Of a stretch of DNA of 64,000 nt, positions 36,413-44,133 are shown piece after piece. A model generated the notes under the pieces. The model saw only the letters and a list, made by a program, of their open reading frames with translations. It was not told where the DNA came from and searched no databases. A program made the position numbers and the translations under genes. Source of the DNA: JBALVO01 sp036961445 (GTDB lineage Bacteria; Pseudomonadota; Gammaproteobacteria; Pseudomonadales; Halieaceae); contig JBALVO010000007.1 in NCBI GenBank assembly GCA_036961445.1, positions 1-64,000 of the forward strand, given 5' to 3'. Each line of letters opens with the position of its first letter. The stretch's first letter is position 1.

Positions 36413-36703
36413 TTAAATCGCGTCCATATATTCTATTTCGGGTGCCTTGGCCATGCACGGAGCCAGTTCCGCACCCAGACTGCGAAAGTAGTCGGTTTTA
36501 CCATGGGCCGCCAGGGCTTCTTCATTGCTGTACTGCTCAAGCACCAGATAGGTCTGTGGGTCGGTACGAGACTGATGTAAGTCATAAAAGTTACAATCAC
36601 TCTCATTCTCTTTCACCGCAGCCATCAACCTGCTGAAGATGCCTTCGAATTCTTTGTTCTTGCCTTCCTGAACGGTTAGTTTTGCTATAACACCAACAGC
36701 CAT
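36413..36703 (-). CDS. Antibiotic biosynthesis monooxygenase (ABM) family protein
   Basis: A 96-residue dimeric alpha/beta-barrel protein with VGVIAKLTVQEGKNKEFEGIF at the start and NESDCNFYDLHQSRTDPQTYLV and EALAAHGKTDYF in the middle. These mark the ABM/YgiN-like family, which includes cofactor-free quinol monooxygenases. GGAGAGAG precedes the ATG. It is first in the operon with the ferredoxin and CYP153 genes. Its job there is unknown; it may act on a product of the pathway. Confidence 0.85.
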   Translation of the reverse strand: MAVGVIAKLTVQEGKNKEFEGIFSRLMAAVKENESDCNFYDLHQSRTDPQTYLVLEQYSNEEALAAHGKTDYFRSLGAELAPCMAKAPEIEYMDAI

Positions 36704-36840
36704 ATTCTCTCTCCTTTAGCGGTTCATTTGACCAGACTCGGTCGTTGTAATGGATACCTGCACTGACAATTTCCGCCAGCCAATACCCTGTTGTTGCAGA
36801 TGGATACTACCATCAACTGCATTGGCCGTGTATGCACCAA

Positions 36841-38475
36841 TCAGCCTTCGGCAACAATCTGGTAGGCTGACAAAAGTAACAGCTCATCCATTTTTTTACG
36901 TACTTCTGTGTCGTCAATGCCCAAAGCCGCAAGGTCGTGTGCCACTTTGCGCAACACATCCTCATCACCCACTTCTTCCAGGTCAGATTTGAACACCTCA
37001 ATACGATAAGCTTCCAATTGCGCAGTCGTTTTGCCGAGTTTATCTGCCGCCCAGACAGCCAGCAGCCGATTTCTGCGCGAGATGGCCTTGAACCGAAATT
37101 CTTCTTCGCTATGCAGTCGATTTACCACCGTTTGCTCATAGTCTTCGAGCGTATGCTCGCTTTCACCTATAACTGAATCACCCGGTTTGACGGACCTCGC
37201 TACTGCCTCGGCTACACGTTTATGTGCTGTATGGTCAAGCGGCGATGGAATCAAATGCCCAGTGGGCGCGGCCATGGAAATCGCTTCCGCCGCCGCCAGC
37301 AACATCGCATCGGTGAAAAATCGAGCGCCCGCATCCAGAGCACCTCGAAATAAACCCGGGAAGGCCAGCACATTATTGATATTCTTGCCATCAGCTGCAA
37401 ATAGCGCGCCGTTTTCCAGGGCTACGCTGGGTTCGATTTCAGGATCGGGATTGGACAGCGCGAAAATAATCTGCCCGGAGCGCACCCATTCCGGCTTGAT
37501 CAGCCCCCTCACACCAGTGGTCGCTACGATAACATCAGCTTCTGCCATTACCTGCTCGAGATCCGCAGCAACGCCACCGATAACCGCCAACCGTGCCTGG
37601 GCCTCCTGCGACAAATCAGCCCCCAGTACCCGCGAAATGCCATAGCTTCGCAGCAACCGCACAATACCCAATCCAGCTGCGCCCAAGCCGATCTGCCCTA
37701 CGGTGCAGGCCGCGAGATCAACACCACTGATTCGCGCTGCACTTTGCAATGCAGCCAGCACCACGACAGCGGTACCGTGCTGGTCATCGTGCAACACCGG
37801 GGTGTCGTGCAGACGCTCCTGCAGCCTCTGCTCTATCTCAAAGCAGTCTGGCGCAGCAATATCCTCCAGTTGAATGGCGCCAAAAGAAGGCGCTATAGCG
37901 ACCACCGTTTCAACAATAAGGTCGACATCCCTGGAATCAATCAAAATAGGTACACCGCTAATGCCGCCGAAGGTGCTAAACAACGCCGCTTTGCCTTCCA
38001 TGACTGGCAGACCCGCCACCGGACCAATATCGCCCAGACCCAGGATCGCCGTGCCATTGGTGATAATGCCGACGGTACGCGGCAGATTGGTATAGCGTCT
38101 AGCCAGACTTGGCTGCTGTTCAATCGCCAGACACACTCTAGCCACCCCGGGCGTGTAGACGTCCCGCAAGACCCGCAGGTCTTCGAACACGATACTTGAA
38201 ACCGTTCTGATCTTGCCTCCGTCATGAAGATCAAATACGCGGTCTGAAATACCGATCAAGCGCGCATTGGGCAGCGCATTTACACGCGTCGCCAGATCAA
38301 TTTGATCTTGATCATCCAGCTCGACGGTTAGCTCCCAGGTCGTCTTGTCTTGCGTACGATCCAGCGCATTGAGGTTCTCCACCATCAAACCCACGTCGCC
38401 AACCCGGGCCAGCACCTTGGCCAGACTCCCGGGTGAATGCTCTACTTCTATAAGAATAACCTGCGGTATTTTCAT
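36841..38475 (-). CDS. NAD(P)-dependent malic enzyme with N-terminal ACT domain
   Basis: A 544-residue enzyme that oxidatively decarboxylates malate to pyruvate. Residues 1-75 form an ACT domain (VILIEVEHSPGSLAKVLARVG), a likely amino-acid-sensing part. The malic-enzyme core follows, with RDVYTPGVARVC, ITNGTAILGLGDIGP, MEGKAALF, the metal site LEDIAAPDCFEIE, DDQHGTAVV and the nucleotide site GQIGLGAAGLGIVRLL. The ACT-malic fusion is a known variant (about 450-560 residues). About 60 C-terminal residues are helical and may be regulatory. It is divergent from fadL. Confidence 0.9.
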   Translation of the reverse strand: MKIPQVILIEVEHSPGSLAKVLARVGDVGLMVENLNALDRTQDKTTWELTVELDDQDQIDLATRVNALPNARLIGISDRVFDLHDGGKIRTVSSIVFEDLRVLRDVYTPGVARVCLAIEQQPSLARRYTNLPRTVGIITNGTAILGLGDIGPVAGLPVMEGKAALFSTFGGISGVPILIDSRDVDLIVETVVAIAPSFGAIQLEDIAAPDCFEIEQRLQERLHDTPVLHDDQHGTAVVVLAALQSAARISGVDLAACTVGQIGLGAAGLGIVRLLRSYGISRVLGADLSQEAQARLAVIGGVAADLEQVMAEADVIVATTGVRGLIKPEWVRSGQIIFALSNPDPEIEPSVALENGALFAADGKNINNVLAFPGLFRGALDAGARFFTDAMLLAAAEAISMAAPTGHLIPSPLDHTAHKRVAEAVARSVKPGDSVIGESEHTLEDYEQTVVNRLHSEEEFRFKAISRRNRLLAVWAADKLGKTTAQLEAYRIEVFKSDLEEVGDEDVLRKVAHDLAALGIDDTEVRKKMDELLLLSAYQIVAEG

Positions 38476-38845
38476 AAATCAGACTCAGTATATTGGTTTA
38501 TTCACCTGCCACTGCAGCGGAGAACTTATGGTATTGGCCGAGGTAAATTCACCACGCTCTACTATGCTGCCACCGGTAGTATCATCCTCTTGAGGTATTA
38601 TTCAAGATAGACTGTTACGTCAAGTGTGCAATATCCCGAATTATTTCTCATGGCCTGACGGCCTTAACGCGCAATCAGGCAACAATATTCTGGTGATTTA
38701 GCGAAGAAATACCGCCGTCTCTTGATAGTATGGACAGCATGTTCGAACTCAATTATTGTGCATGTATAGAGATTATTTACGTACTCAAAACCCCCAAAAG
38801 ATGTGATTGACTGTTAATTAGCGGCAGCACGATACAGGAATGATT
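38476..38845. other. Divergent intergenic region between malic enzyme and FadL genes
   Basis: This 370-base region has no credible gene. It is AT-rich toward the right end and must contain both promoters. A TTGACT/GATACA pair (38807-38836) looks promoter-like but would place the start site inside the ribosome binding site of the FadL gene, so it is not called. No clear inverted repeat stands out. Confidence 0.4.
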
Positions 38846-40087
38846 ATGGACCATAAGAAAAACTACCTGGCGGCCAGTCTGGGCGTCCTGATGCTTTCCT
38901 GTGCAACAGCTCATGCTGGAGGATTGTGGATCACAGAATACGGGCAACCCTCAATGGGACGTGCCGGCGCCGGGGAAGAGGCTGGCACTGACGATGCATC
39001 CACTGCCTTATTGAATCCGGCCGCCATGTCCCGGATAGACAAGCCGCAGATTATGGTTTCCGGCGGCGTAATCTATTCTGACATCGAATTTGATTTGGAG
39101 CAGGGAAGCGTGATCAATGGCGACGGTGATGGCGGTAGCGCCGGTAGCCTGGCACCCGGTGGCAGTGCCTATTACATCCGGCCACTGAATGATCGATGGG
39201 CTGTGGGCTTGTCCGCTGTGGCACTTACCGGGTCGGCGCTGGATTACGACAATGACTGGGTCGGGCGTTTTCAGGCACAGGATGTCTCCATCATTGTGGC
39301 GGGACTGGTGCCCGCAGTGTCTTATCGTTTCACCGATAAATTTTCCGTTGGCTTCTCGGTTCCGGTGATGTATTCCTCACTGGAGATGGATATCGCCGTG
39401 CCCAATATAGTGTCTATGCAAGGTAAGGAAGGCAAAGCGGAAATTGACGGGGATGATGTGGAGACCGCAGTCACGGGCAGCTTTCTCTATGAAATTACCG
39501 GGAACACCCGCGTTGGCGGTCGTATGACCTCCAAGTTTGAGTTTGAATACGATGGCAATCTTAACCGGGTACTGGTCGATCAGCAGGTCGGTCTGGCAAC
39601 AGAGCTCACCATGGCGACAATAGCCCGTCTCGGCTTGAGCCACGACTTCAATGATGCCTGGTCAGGCTATGCAACTGTCGGCTGGGATAACTGGAGTGAA
39701 CTGGGGGATGTCAACCTGAGCACCAGTTCCAATGGAGTCACGCTACCGCGCCGCTGGGAGGATACCTATCATTATTCCCTTGGCGCGGATTATAGACTCA
39801 GCGACACCTGGACACTGCGTGCAGGTGCCGCCTACGATACCAATCCGGTCAGCAGCAGGGACCGCACCGCAGATATGCCAGTGGACCGTCAGGTCCGTTT
39901 GGCTTTCGGGGCAGATTATCTGCGCGACAGCGGCATGCAGATTAGCGGCAGCCTGGTGTACGCGGATTATGGTGACGCCGCTATCAATTCCAGTCGCATG
40001 CCTCCCCTGGTGGGCTATGAGGGCGAGTATTCTGAGAACCAGATCTGGTTTGCCAGCGTGGCGTTTAACTGGCCGCTAGGCAGCTAG
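38846..40087 (+). CDS. FadL/OmpP1/TodX-family outer-membrane transporter
   Basis: A 413-residue beta-barrel protein. The start at ATG 38846 is preferred over the ATG at 38840, because CAGGA lies at the right distance only from the former. The signal peptide ends near THA-GGL. GLWITEYGQPSMGRAGAGEEAGTDD corresponds to the N-terminal hatch, with the usual ALLNPAAMSRI motif. The protein ends SVAFNWPLGS. FadL channels take up long-chain fatty acids or aromatic and aliphatic hydrocarbons. It is a natural partner for the CYP153 operon 2.8 kb away, though separately transcribed. Confidence 0.9.
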   Translation: MDHKKNYLAASLGVLMLSCATAHAGGLWITEYGQPSMGRAGAGEEAGTDDASTALLNPAAMSRIDKPQIMVSGGVIYSDIEFDLEQGSVINGDGDGGSAGSLAPGGSAYYIRPLNDRWAVGLSAVALTGSALDYDNDWVGRFQAQDVSIIVAGLVPAVSYRFTDKFSVGFSVPVMYSSLEMDIAVPNIVSMQGKEGKAEIDGDDVETAVTGSFLYEITGNTRVGGRMTSKFEFEYDGNLNRVLVDQQVGLATELTMATIARLGLSHDFNDAWSGYATVGWDNWSELGDVNLSTSSNGVTLPRRWEDTYHYSLGADYRLSDTWTLRAGAAYDTNPVSSRDRTADMPVDRQVRLAFGADYLRDSGMQISGSLVYADYGDAAINSSRMPPLVGYEGEYSENQIWFASVAFNWPLGS

Positions 40088-40249
40088 ATAATCGCTGCGA
40101 TCGAAGTTCGGTGCTGAACCCTCCTTAAGCTTCGTTAAGCTGGCGCTAATCAGAGTGGAGAGCGGCCATGCGCAGATTCTGGTGTAAAAGCTCACCCTTT
40201 TCATCACTGGCGCGCCACCGGACCAGACACGCCACCAGTTGCCAGTTTC

Positions 40250-41002
40250 CTACCAGGGTAATTCGTTGCCTTTATAATCCAGGAAGTGACCAGAATCTTC
40301 AGGTCCTAGCGACGCGATCACCGAAATCATACCGGACACACTATCCTGTGTGGTAATGGCCGCGTCCGCGCCGCCCAATCGGGTCTGAACCCAGCCAGGG
40401 TGCAGCACGACGGAAGTAATACCCATGTCCGCCAGTTCCAGGGCCAATGATTTGTTAAGCATATTTAGCGCTGATTTGCTGGCTCGATAGCCATAGTAGC
40501 CACCACCGTTGTTAGCAATACTGCCCATAGTGCTACTAATCTGGATAATCGTCTTGCCACTGCCTGACAGTATATTGGGTAACAGAGCCTGGGTTACCCG
40601 CATGGGGCCGAGGCTGTTGACATCAAATGTCGCGATCACTTTATCAAAATCTGTTTCCTCGAAATTTTGTGCGTTGTGGCCCAGCATGCCGGCATTATTA
40701 ATTAGCAGGTCAATTTTTTGCCCCTCAAGTTCCTTAGCCATCGCGCGGACACTACTGCTGTCGGTGACATCCAATTGCACCAGCGCCGCGCCGGTTTTCT
40801 TCAGCTCCGCGGCTTCTCCAGGATTTCTGGCGGTACCAATAACCTGGTGACCCCGGGCCCGCAATTGTCTAACCAGCTCAAGCCCGATACCGCGATTGGC
40901 ACCGGTTACCAGCACGGTCATCGAGGTTTCTGCGCTTACCGGCACGCAAAAACCTGCAACAGCAAGCAACAGCAGTAATGAAGAAGAAAGTTTTTTGAAC
41001 AT
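40250..41002 (-). CDS. Short-chain dehydrogenase/reductase with a signal peptide
   Basis: A 250-residue SDR whose ATG at 41002 has GAGGG about 7 bases upstream. It begins with an apparent Sec signal (KKLSSSLLLLLAVAGFCVPVSA), then VLVTGANRGIGLELVRQL (cofactor site), NNAG and the catalytic YGYRASK with the Ser in QISSTMGS. The protein closely resembles C-factor-type SDRs. An exported NAD(P)-dependent enzyme is unexpected. An internal ATG right at the domain start (codon 28) would give a cytosolic form, but no ribosome binding site precedes it. It follows the SGNH-lipoprotein gene by 64 bases. Confidence 0.85.
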   Translation of the reverse strand: MFKKLSSSLLLLLAVAGFCVPVSAETSMTVLVTGANRGIGLELVRQLRARGHQVIGTARNPGEAAELKKTGAALVQLDVTDSSSVRAMAKELEGQKIDLLINNAGMLGHNAQNFEETDFDKVIATFDVNSLGPMRVTQALLPNILSGSGKTIIQISSTMGSIANNGGGYYGYRASKSALNMLNKSLALELADMGITSVVLHPGWVQTRLGGADAAITTQDSVSGMISVIASLGPEDSGHFLDYKGNELPW

Positions 41003-41066
41003 TAGAAGCCCTCTTGAATTTTTAAAAAAAAACATACGAGTCGAGCAGAGTACTAAGGAACATCGA

Positions 41067-41714
41067 TCACAGCAACAGACCCCATCGCAGTAACAGCTGT
41101 ATCAACTCGTTGTTAAACTGCCGATAGCCTGCCGCGTTAGGATGAATGGCATCGGCTCTTAGCGCGTCTTCCGACAGCACAGCAGCAAATACCCCGGGTA
41201 CAAGTAATGCCCCCTCCTCTTCCGCCAACATTGCATAAATCGGTGAGTCATTCAGGGAGCCGATGGTTGCCCCCAGCAGCGAAAACTGTGGCACAGCCAC
41301 CAACACTGTGACTGCTCCGGCGTCCTGCGATTGCCGGATAATCGAGCGTAGGGCGGCAGTCACAGTGTCGACGTTTTGCTTACGCAGGAAATCATTACCG
41401 CCCAGTTCAATAATCACCATGTCGGGCGCATGCTTAAGTAGCAGAGGCGCCAGTCTATCTCTGGCTCTTGTTGCCGTGTCGCCAGGAATACCGGCGTTGA
41501 TAACATTCCAGCCAGTCCTTGCGCGCAGCCGGCTAGGGTAATCCTCACCCCTGCCAGCGCCGGTGCCATAGGTTACGCTGTCACCAAAAGCCAGAACACG
41601 GGCATCGCCGGGTAAGGCCTGGTGAACCACTTCGCCGCCACAGGCATACAGCAGAAAAAGTGGCAGTAGCCAGATCGCTCTGCTGTATCTTAACGCCAGT
41701 CTGCCTAATAACAC
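41067..41714 (-). CDS. SGNH-family esterase/lysophospholipase-like lipoprotein (TesA type)
   Basis: A 215-residue exported hydrolase starting with GTG at 41714, which has GAGGG nearby; an ATG at 41762 is possible. The signal ends in LLYACGG, a good lipobox. Block I is AFGDSVTYGTGAG (catalytic Ser), the Gly block NAGIPGDT, block III IELGGNDFLR, and the Asp-His pair ADAIHPN. It is similar to TesA/arylesterase enzymes acting on acyl esters or thioesters at the envelope. It is upstream of, and probably co-transcribed with, the exported SDR gene. Confidence 0.87.
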   Translation of the reverse strand: MLLGRLALRYSRAIWLLPLFLLYACGGEVVHQALPGDARVLAFGDSVTYGTGAGRGEDYPSRLRARTGWNVINAGIPGDTATRARDRLAPLLLKHAPDMVIIELGGNDFLRKQNVDTVTAALRSIIRQSQDAGAVTVLVAVPQFSLLGATIGSLNDSPIYAMLAEEEGALLVPGVFAAVLSEDALRADAIHPNAAGYRQFNNELIQLLLRWGLLL

Positions 41715-41934
41715 ATGACTACCCTCAGAACCGGCACCTAACGCCGGCACAGGCAATTTCACTTGAAGGCGCCACTTCTAGCAGCACAATGTAAGCTGTT
41801 ATACTCATAATTGGATCATCACCCCCGTTTTTGGCTGTAATTTCGAGCATCAAAATGTTTGAATTTCCACATTTCAAAGAAAAATGAGTTAACTTGTCTG
41901 CACCGATTTAATCAATCAAGCGTGTGAACAGTAT

Positions 41935-42156
41935 ATGGGCAGAATAGAAAAATTGAAAAATGACTTATACAGTTTTGAAGAACTGGATACATTGGAAAAA
42001 AATGCCACCAAATTGGACGATAGAGAAACGCTGGACCTGATAATACTAAGTCGCGCATCAAAGGCCGCAAAAGGAGAGGTCCCAAAAAAAGTGGTCAGCA
42101 AAGACGGAGCGGCGCCAACCAAGCGCCTCCGCAGCCGAAGAGGCGATCGTTCATAA
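41935..42156 (+). CDS. Small hydrophilic protein of unknown function
   Basis: A 73-residue, highly charged protein. It begins MGRIEKLKNDLYSFEELDTL, contains a helical Lys/Glu-rich middle, and ends with a very basic tail (KRLRSRRGDRS). Composition on this strand looks like real coding sequence, while the opposite frame is Ser/Arg-rich and unlikely. No good ribosome binding site is visible and no family is recognised. The basic tail would allow nucleic-acid binding, but that is only a guess. Confidence 0.5.
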   Translation: MGRIEKLKNDLYSFEELDTLEKNATKLDDRETLDLIILSRASKAAKGEVPKKVVSKDGAAPTKRLRSRRGDRS

Positions 42157-42211
42157 CTGCGCCGATAAGATAGCCTAAGCCGGGCGACGGCCTTCACTCA
42201 GAGCAAATTTT

Positions 42212-42610
42212 CTAAACCAGCGGATTTTCGCCGCTCATGTAGATATAAACTTCCTGGAACTTGTCGCCACGAATACGCCAGAAGTTAGTGTTGTTGAGCG
42301 TCGTCCAGTTGCCCTCATGATCCTCCAGCTCCGCAGTAAAGCAGGCCGTAATACGCCCGTTGCTCTCGTCAATGGTGCAGGTGAAATCTTTGTGGATGAT
42401 GGTCTTGTAGGCACCCATGAAATCCTCAAACATGCGCCTGATCTCGCCCTTGCCCGCATGAGTTGTAAACGCCGTCTGCACGGTTATCATCGCGTTATCG
42501 CAAAAGCAGTTAAGCACCGCCTCCAGATCTTTCTTGTCGACATTGCCGAAGTAATTGTGAATCGCCAGCTGCTCCAGTCCGGCGCGATCCAGTGATGATT
42601 GATATTGCAT
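42212..42610 (-). CDS. NTF2-like/SnoaL-type protein, copy 2
   Basis: A 132-residue protein with a cone-shaped alpha+beta fold suggested by VDKKDLEAVLNCFCDNAMITV and the strands at TACFTAELEDHEG and YIYMSGENPLV. It is a tandem relative of the gene just upstream, sharing the ending YMSGEN and the overall pattern. Members bind or isomerise small hydrophobic compounds. It is the last gene of a three-gene operon with the racemase-like protein and its paralogue (26-base gap). The substrate is unknown. Confidence 0.75.
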   Translation of the reverse strand: MQYQSSLDRAGLEQLAIHNYFGNVDKKDLEAVLNCFCDNAMITVQTAFTTHAGKGEIRRMFEDFMGAYKTIIHKDFTCTIDESNGRITACFTAELEDHEGNWTTLNNTNFWRIRGDKFQEVYIYMSGENPLV

Positions 42611-42636
42611 TATTTTCTCCTTGGGTCGCTGGTCTG

Positions 42637-43032
42637 CTACTTGAGCAGGTTCTCGCCACTCATATAAACAAACACCCGGGAAAACTTCCCTTCCTTTAGA
42701 TAGAAGCGGTTACAGTTTTCGTAGCGCAATTCGCTGTCCGCATCATTAGGAGTCACTTCAACCGAGAACTGGGAACAAATGGCCTCTGATGCCACATCGG
42801 CGGTGTGCACAAAATTGCCATGCCAGATACGCTTGTGAGCATCAAACAAGCCTTCAAACATGGTGCGGATACCGGCATTGCGCCCCTCGTGGATAGTCAT
42901 GGACGTTACTTCAGTAAGGGTGGCATCGTCGTGGAAGCAGTCCAGAACAAGGTCCATATCGTGGTTATCGACACCGTGAAAATAGCGCTTGGTGACGATA
43001 TCCACGTAGTATTCGTAGGGTACAGAAGTCAT
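42637..43032 (-). CDS. NTF2-like/SnoaL-type protein, copy 1
   Basis: A 131-residue member of the nuclear-transport-factor-2-like superfamily, with YFHGVDNHDMDLVLDCFHDDATLTE typical of SnoaL-like domains and the C-terminal FVYMSGENLLK repeated in the next gene. A pocket of His and Asp residues (YFHGVDNHDMD, FHDD) may be catalytic. It follows the racemase-like gene by 18 bases. The duplicated pair may form a heterodimer, which is inference. Confidence 0.75.
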   Translation of the reverse strand: MTSVPYEYYVDIVTKRYFHGVDNHDMDLVLDCFHDDATLTEVTSMTIHEGRNAGIRTMFEGLFDAHKRIWHGNFVHTADVASEAICSQFSVEVTPNDADSELRYENCNRFYLKEGKFSRVFVYMSGENLLK

Positions 43033-43050
43033 GGGCTTCTCCTTTTATTA

Positions 43051-43797
43051 TTAATCGTGACGAGACAGCACGCTGTCATCATTCGGCATCTCCGGGCTGG
43101 GGAACGCCGTTTTGCTATGTGCCAGGCCCAACTCCAGAAACACCTCACAGAACTTGTAACAAATCTGGCCAGGGTTGATAACCGGCACCGGTAACACGCT
43201 TTCCAGGTAGGCGTGGGACTGATGCATGGTGGTAGAGCCCAGTACGATTACATCTGCGCCATCGTCATTAATAGCCGCCAGGCTTGCTTCCTCGAGCTTT
43301 TTGAAAATTACCTCTTCTTTACCTGCTAGCAGCTCTTCCAGGTCCGGCCGGGTATTGATGGAACGTAACGAGGCGCAGCGCGCTTCGAGCTTGTACTCGG
43401 CTAATATCTTCTTATACAGGTGAAACCACTCGTCCCACATGGTAATAACCGAAAACCTGTGCCCCAGCATGCACGCGGCATGCAAAGCAGCCTGACCGGG
43501 ACCAAACACCGGAATAGAGAGACGGGAACGCAGCGCGTAGAGCCCCGAATCGCTCACCGTGTCGATGCAGACCGCATCAAAGCCTTCTTCCTCGGCCTTG
43601 AGACCCGCCTCGAATACACTCATATCCATGAGCATCGTGTCGTAGTAGCTATCGCCAAGAGCTGCGCCCCAGCTGACCGCGACAAACTCGACCTCGTAGC
43701 CTTCGCGCACCCGCTCAGCCGGCAGTTGGGAGGCTCTATTGGCAACACCCTCGGCATCCATGGGAATGGGTACGATAATTTTTACACGCTTGCTCAT
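43051..43797 (-). CDS. Asp/Glu/hydantoin racemase superfamily protein lacking the usual cysteines
   Basis: This 248-residue protein has the fold pattern of aspartate/glutamate/hydantoin racemases: VKIIVPIPMD at the start, a first active-site loop CIDTVSDSGLYALRS and a second loop VIVLGSTTMHQ. In active racemases both loops carry a catalytic Cys; here they read Thr/Ser (SDSGL and GSTTM). It may therefore use another chemistry, such as decarboxylation, isomerisation or binding. It leads an operon with two NTF2-like genes, a combination suggesting a small catabolic pathway of unknown substrate. Confidence 0.7.
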   Translation of the reverse strand: MSKRVKIIVPIPMDAEGVANRASQLPAERVREGYEVEFVAVSWGAALGDSYYDTMLMDMSVFEAGLKAEEEGFDAVCIDTVSDSGLYALRSRLSIPVFGPGQAALHAACMLGHRFSVITMWDEWFHLYKKILAEYKLEARCASLRSINTRPDLEELLAGKEEVIFKKLEEASLAAINDDGADVIVLGSTTMHQSHAYLESVLPVPVINPGQICYKFCEVFLELGLAHSKTAFPSPEMPNDDSVLSRHD

Positions 43798-44133
43798 TAT
43801 TGTCTCCTTTGGCTGCCCGACCAGTAAAGCACACTTCTGATAGGCAAGCAGTCTTCATTGAAAGTTGCGGTAACTACGGGAGTGCTGCGCCAAGCAGCGC
43901 CCCTGGCGCCCCGAAGCTATCGGGTGACTAACTCAGTAACAATGGGCCTGACTGTTCCGCAATGGTGCCAGTGGTATCGCAGGCCATGCGCCTCAGATCA
44001 TAAGAACAAGAACTTCACAGTAGAATCACTGTATTATTGGCAACCCTGTAAAACCTTCGAGAACCCTGGGTACGAAAAGTAAGTGCTGCGACTCACTTTT
44101 CTATTGCCCGCTAGCGCCAACATTGAGATTTGT
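43798..44133. other. Divergent intergenic region between racemase-like and methyltransferase genes
   Basis: No credible gene is present in these 336 bases. Short frames exist but have unlikely composition. The promoters of both flanking genes must be here; I see no clear operator or strong promoter match. Confidence 0.4.

Noticed and set aside
38807..38836. TTGACT-N18-GATACA as a promoter for the FadL gene
   Set aside because: The implied transcription start would fall at or after the ribosome binding site, leaving no leader for translation from 38846.
40968..41002. The signal peptide of the SDR as an annotation artefact (start at the internal ATG)
   Set aside because: The upstream ATG has a well-placed GAGGG, whereas no such site precedes the internal ATG. 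The exported form is therefore kept as the primary call, with the alternative noted.
41916..42197. A 93-codon minus-strand frame opposite the small hydrophilic gene
   Set aside because: It is Ser/Arg/Leu-rich in the way antisense frames often are. The plus-strand frame has a more natural composition.
43858..44082. A 74-codon frame between the racemase-like and methyltransferase genes
   Set aside because: No ribosome binding site and atypical composition. It more likely belongs to the intergenic control region.
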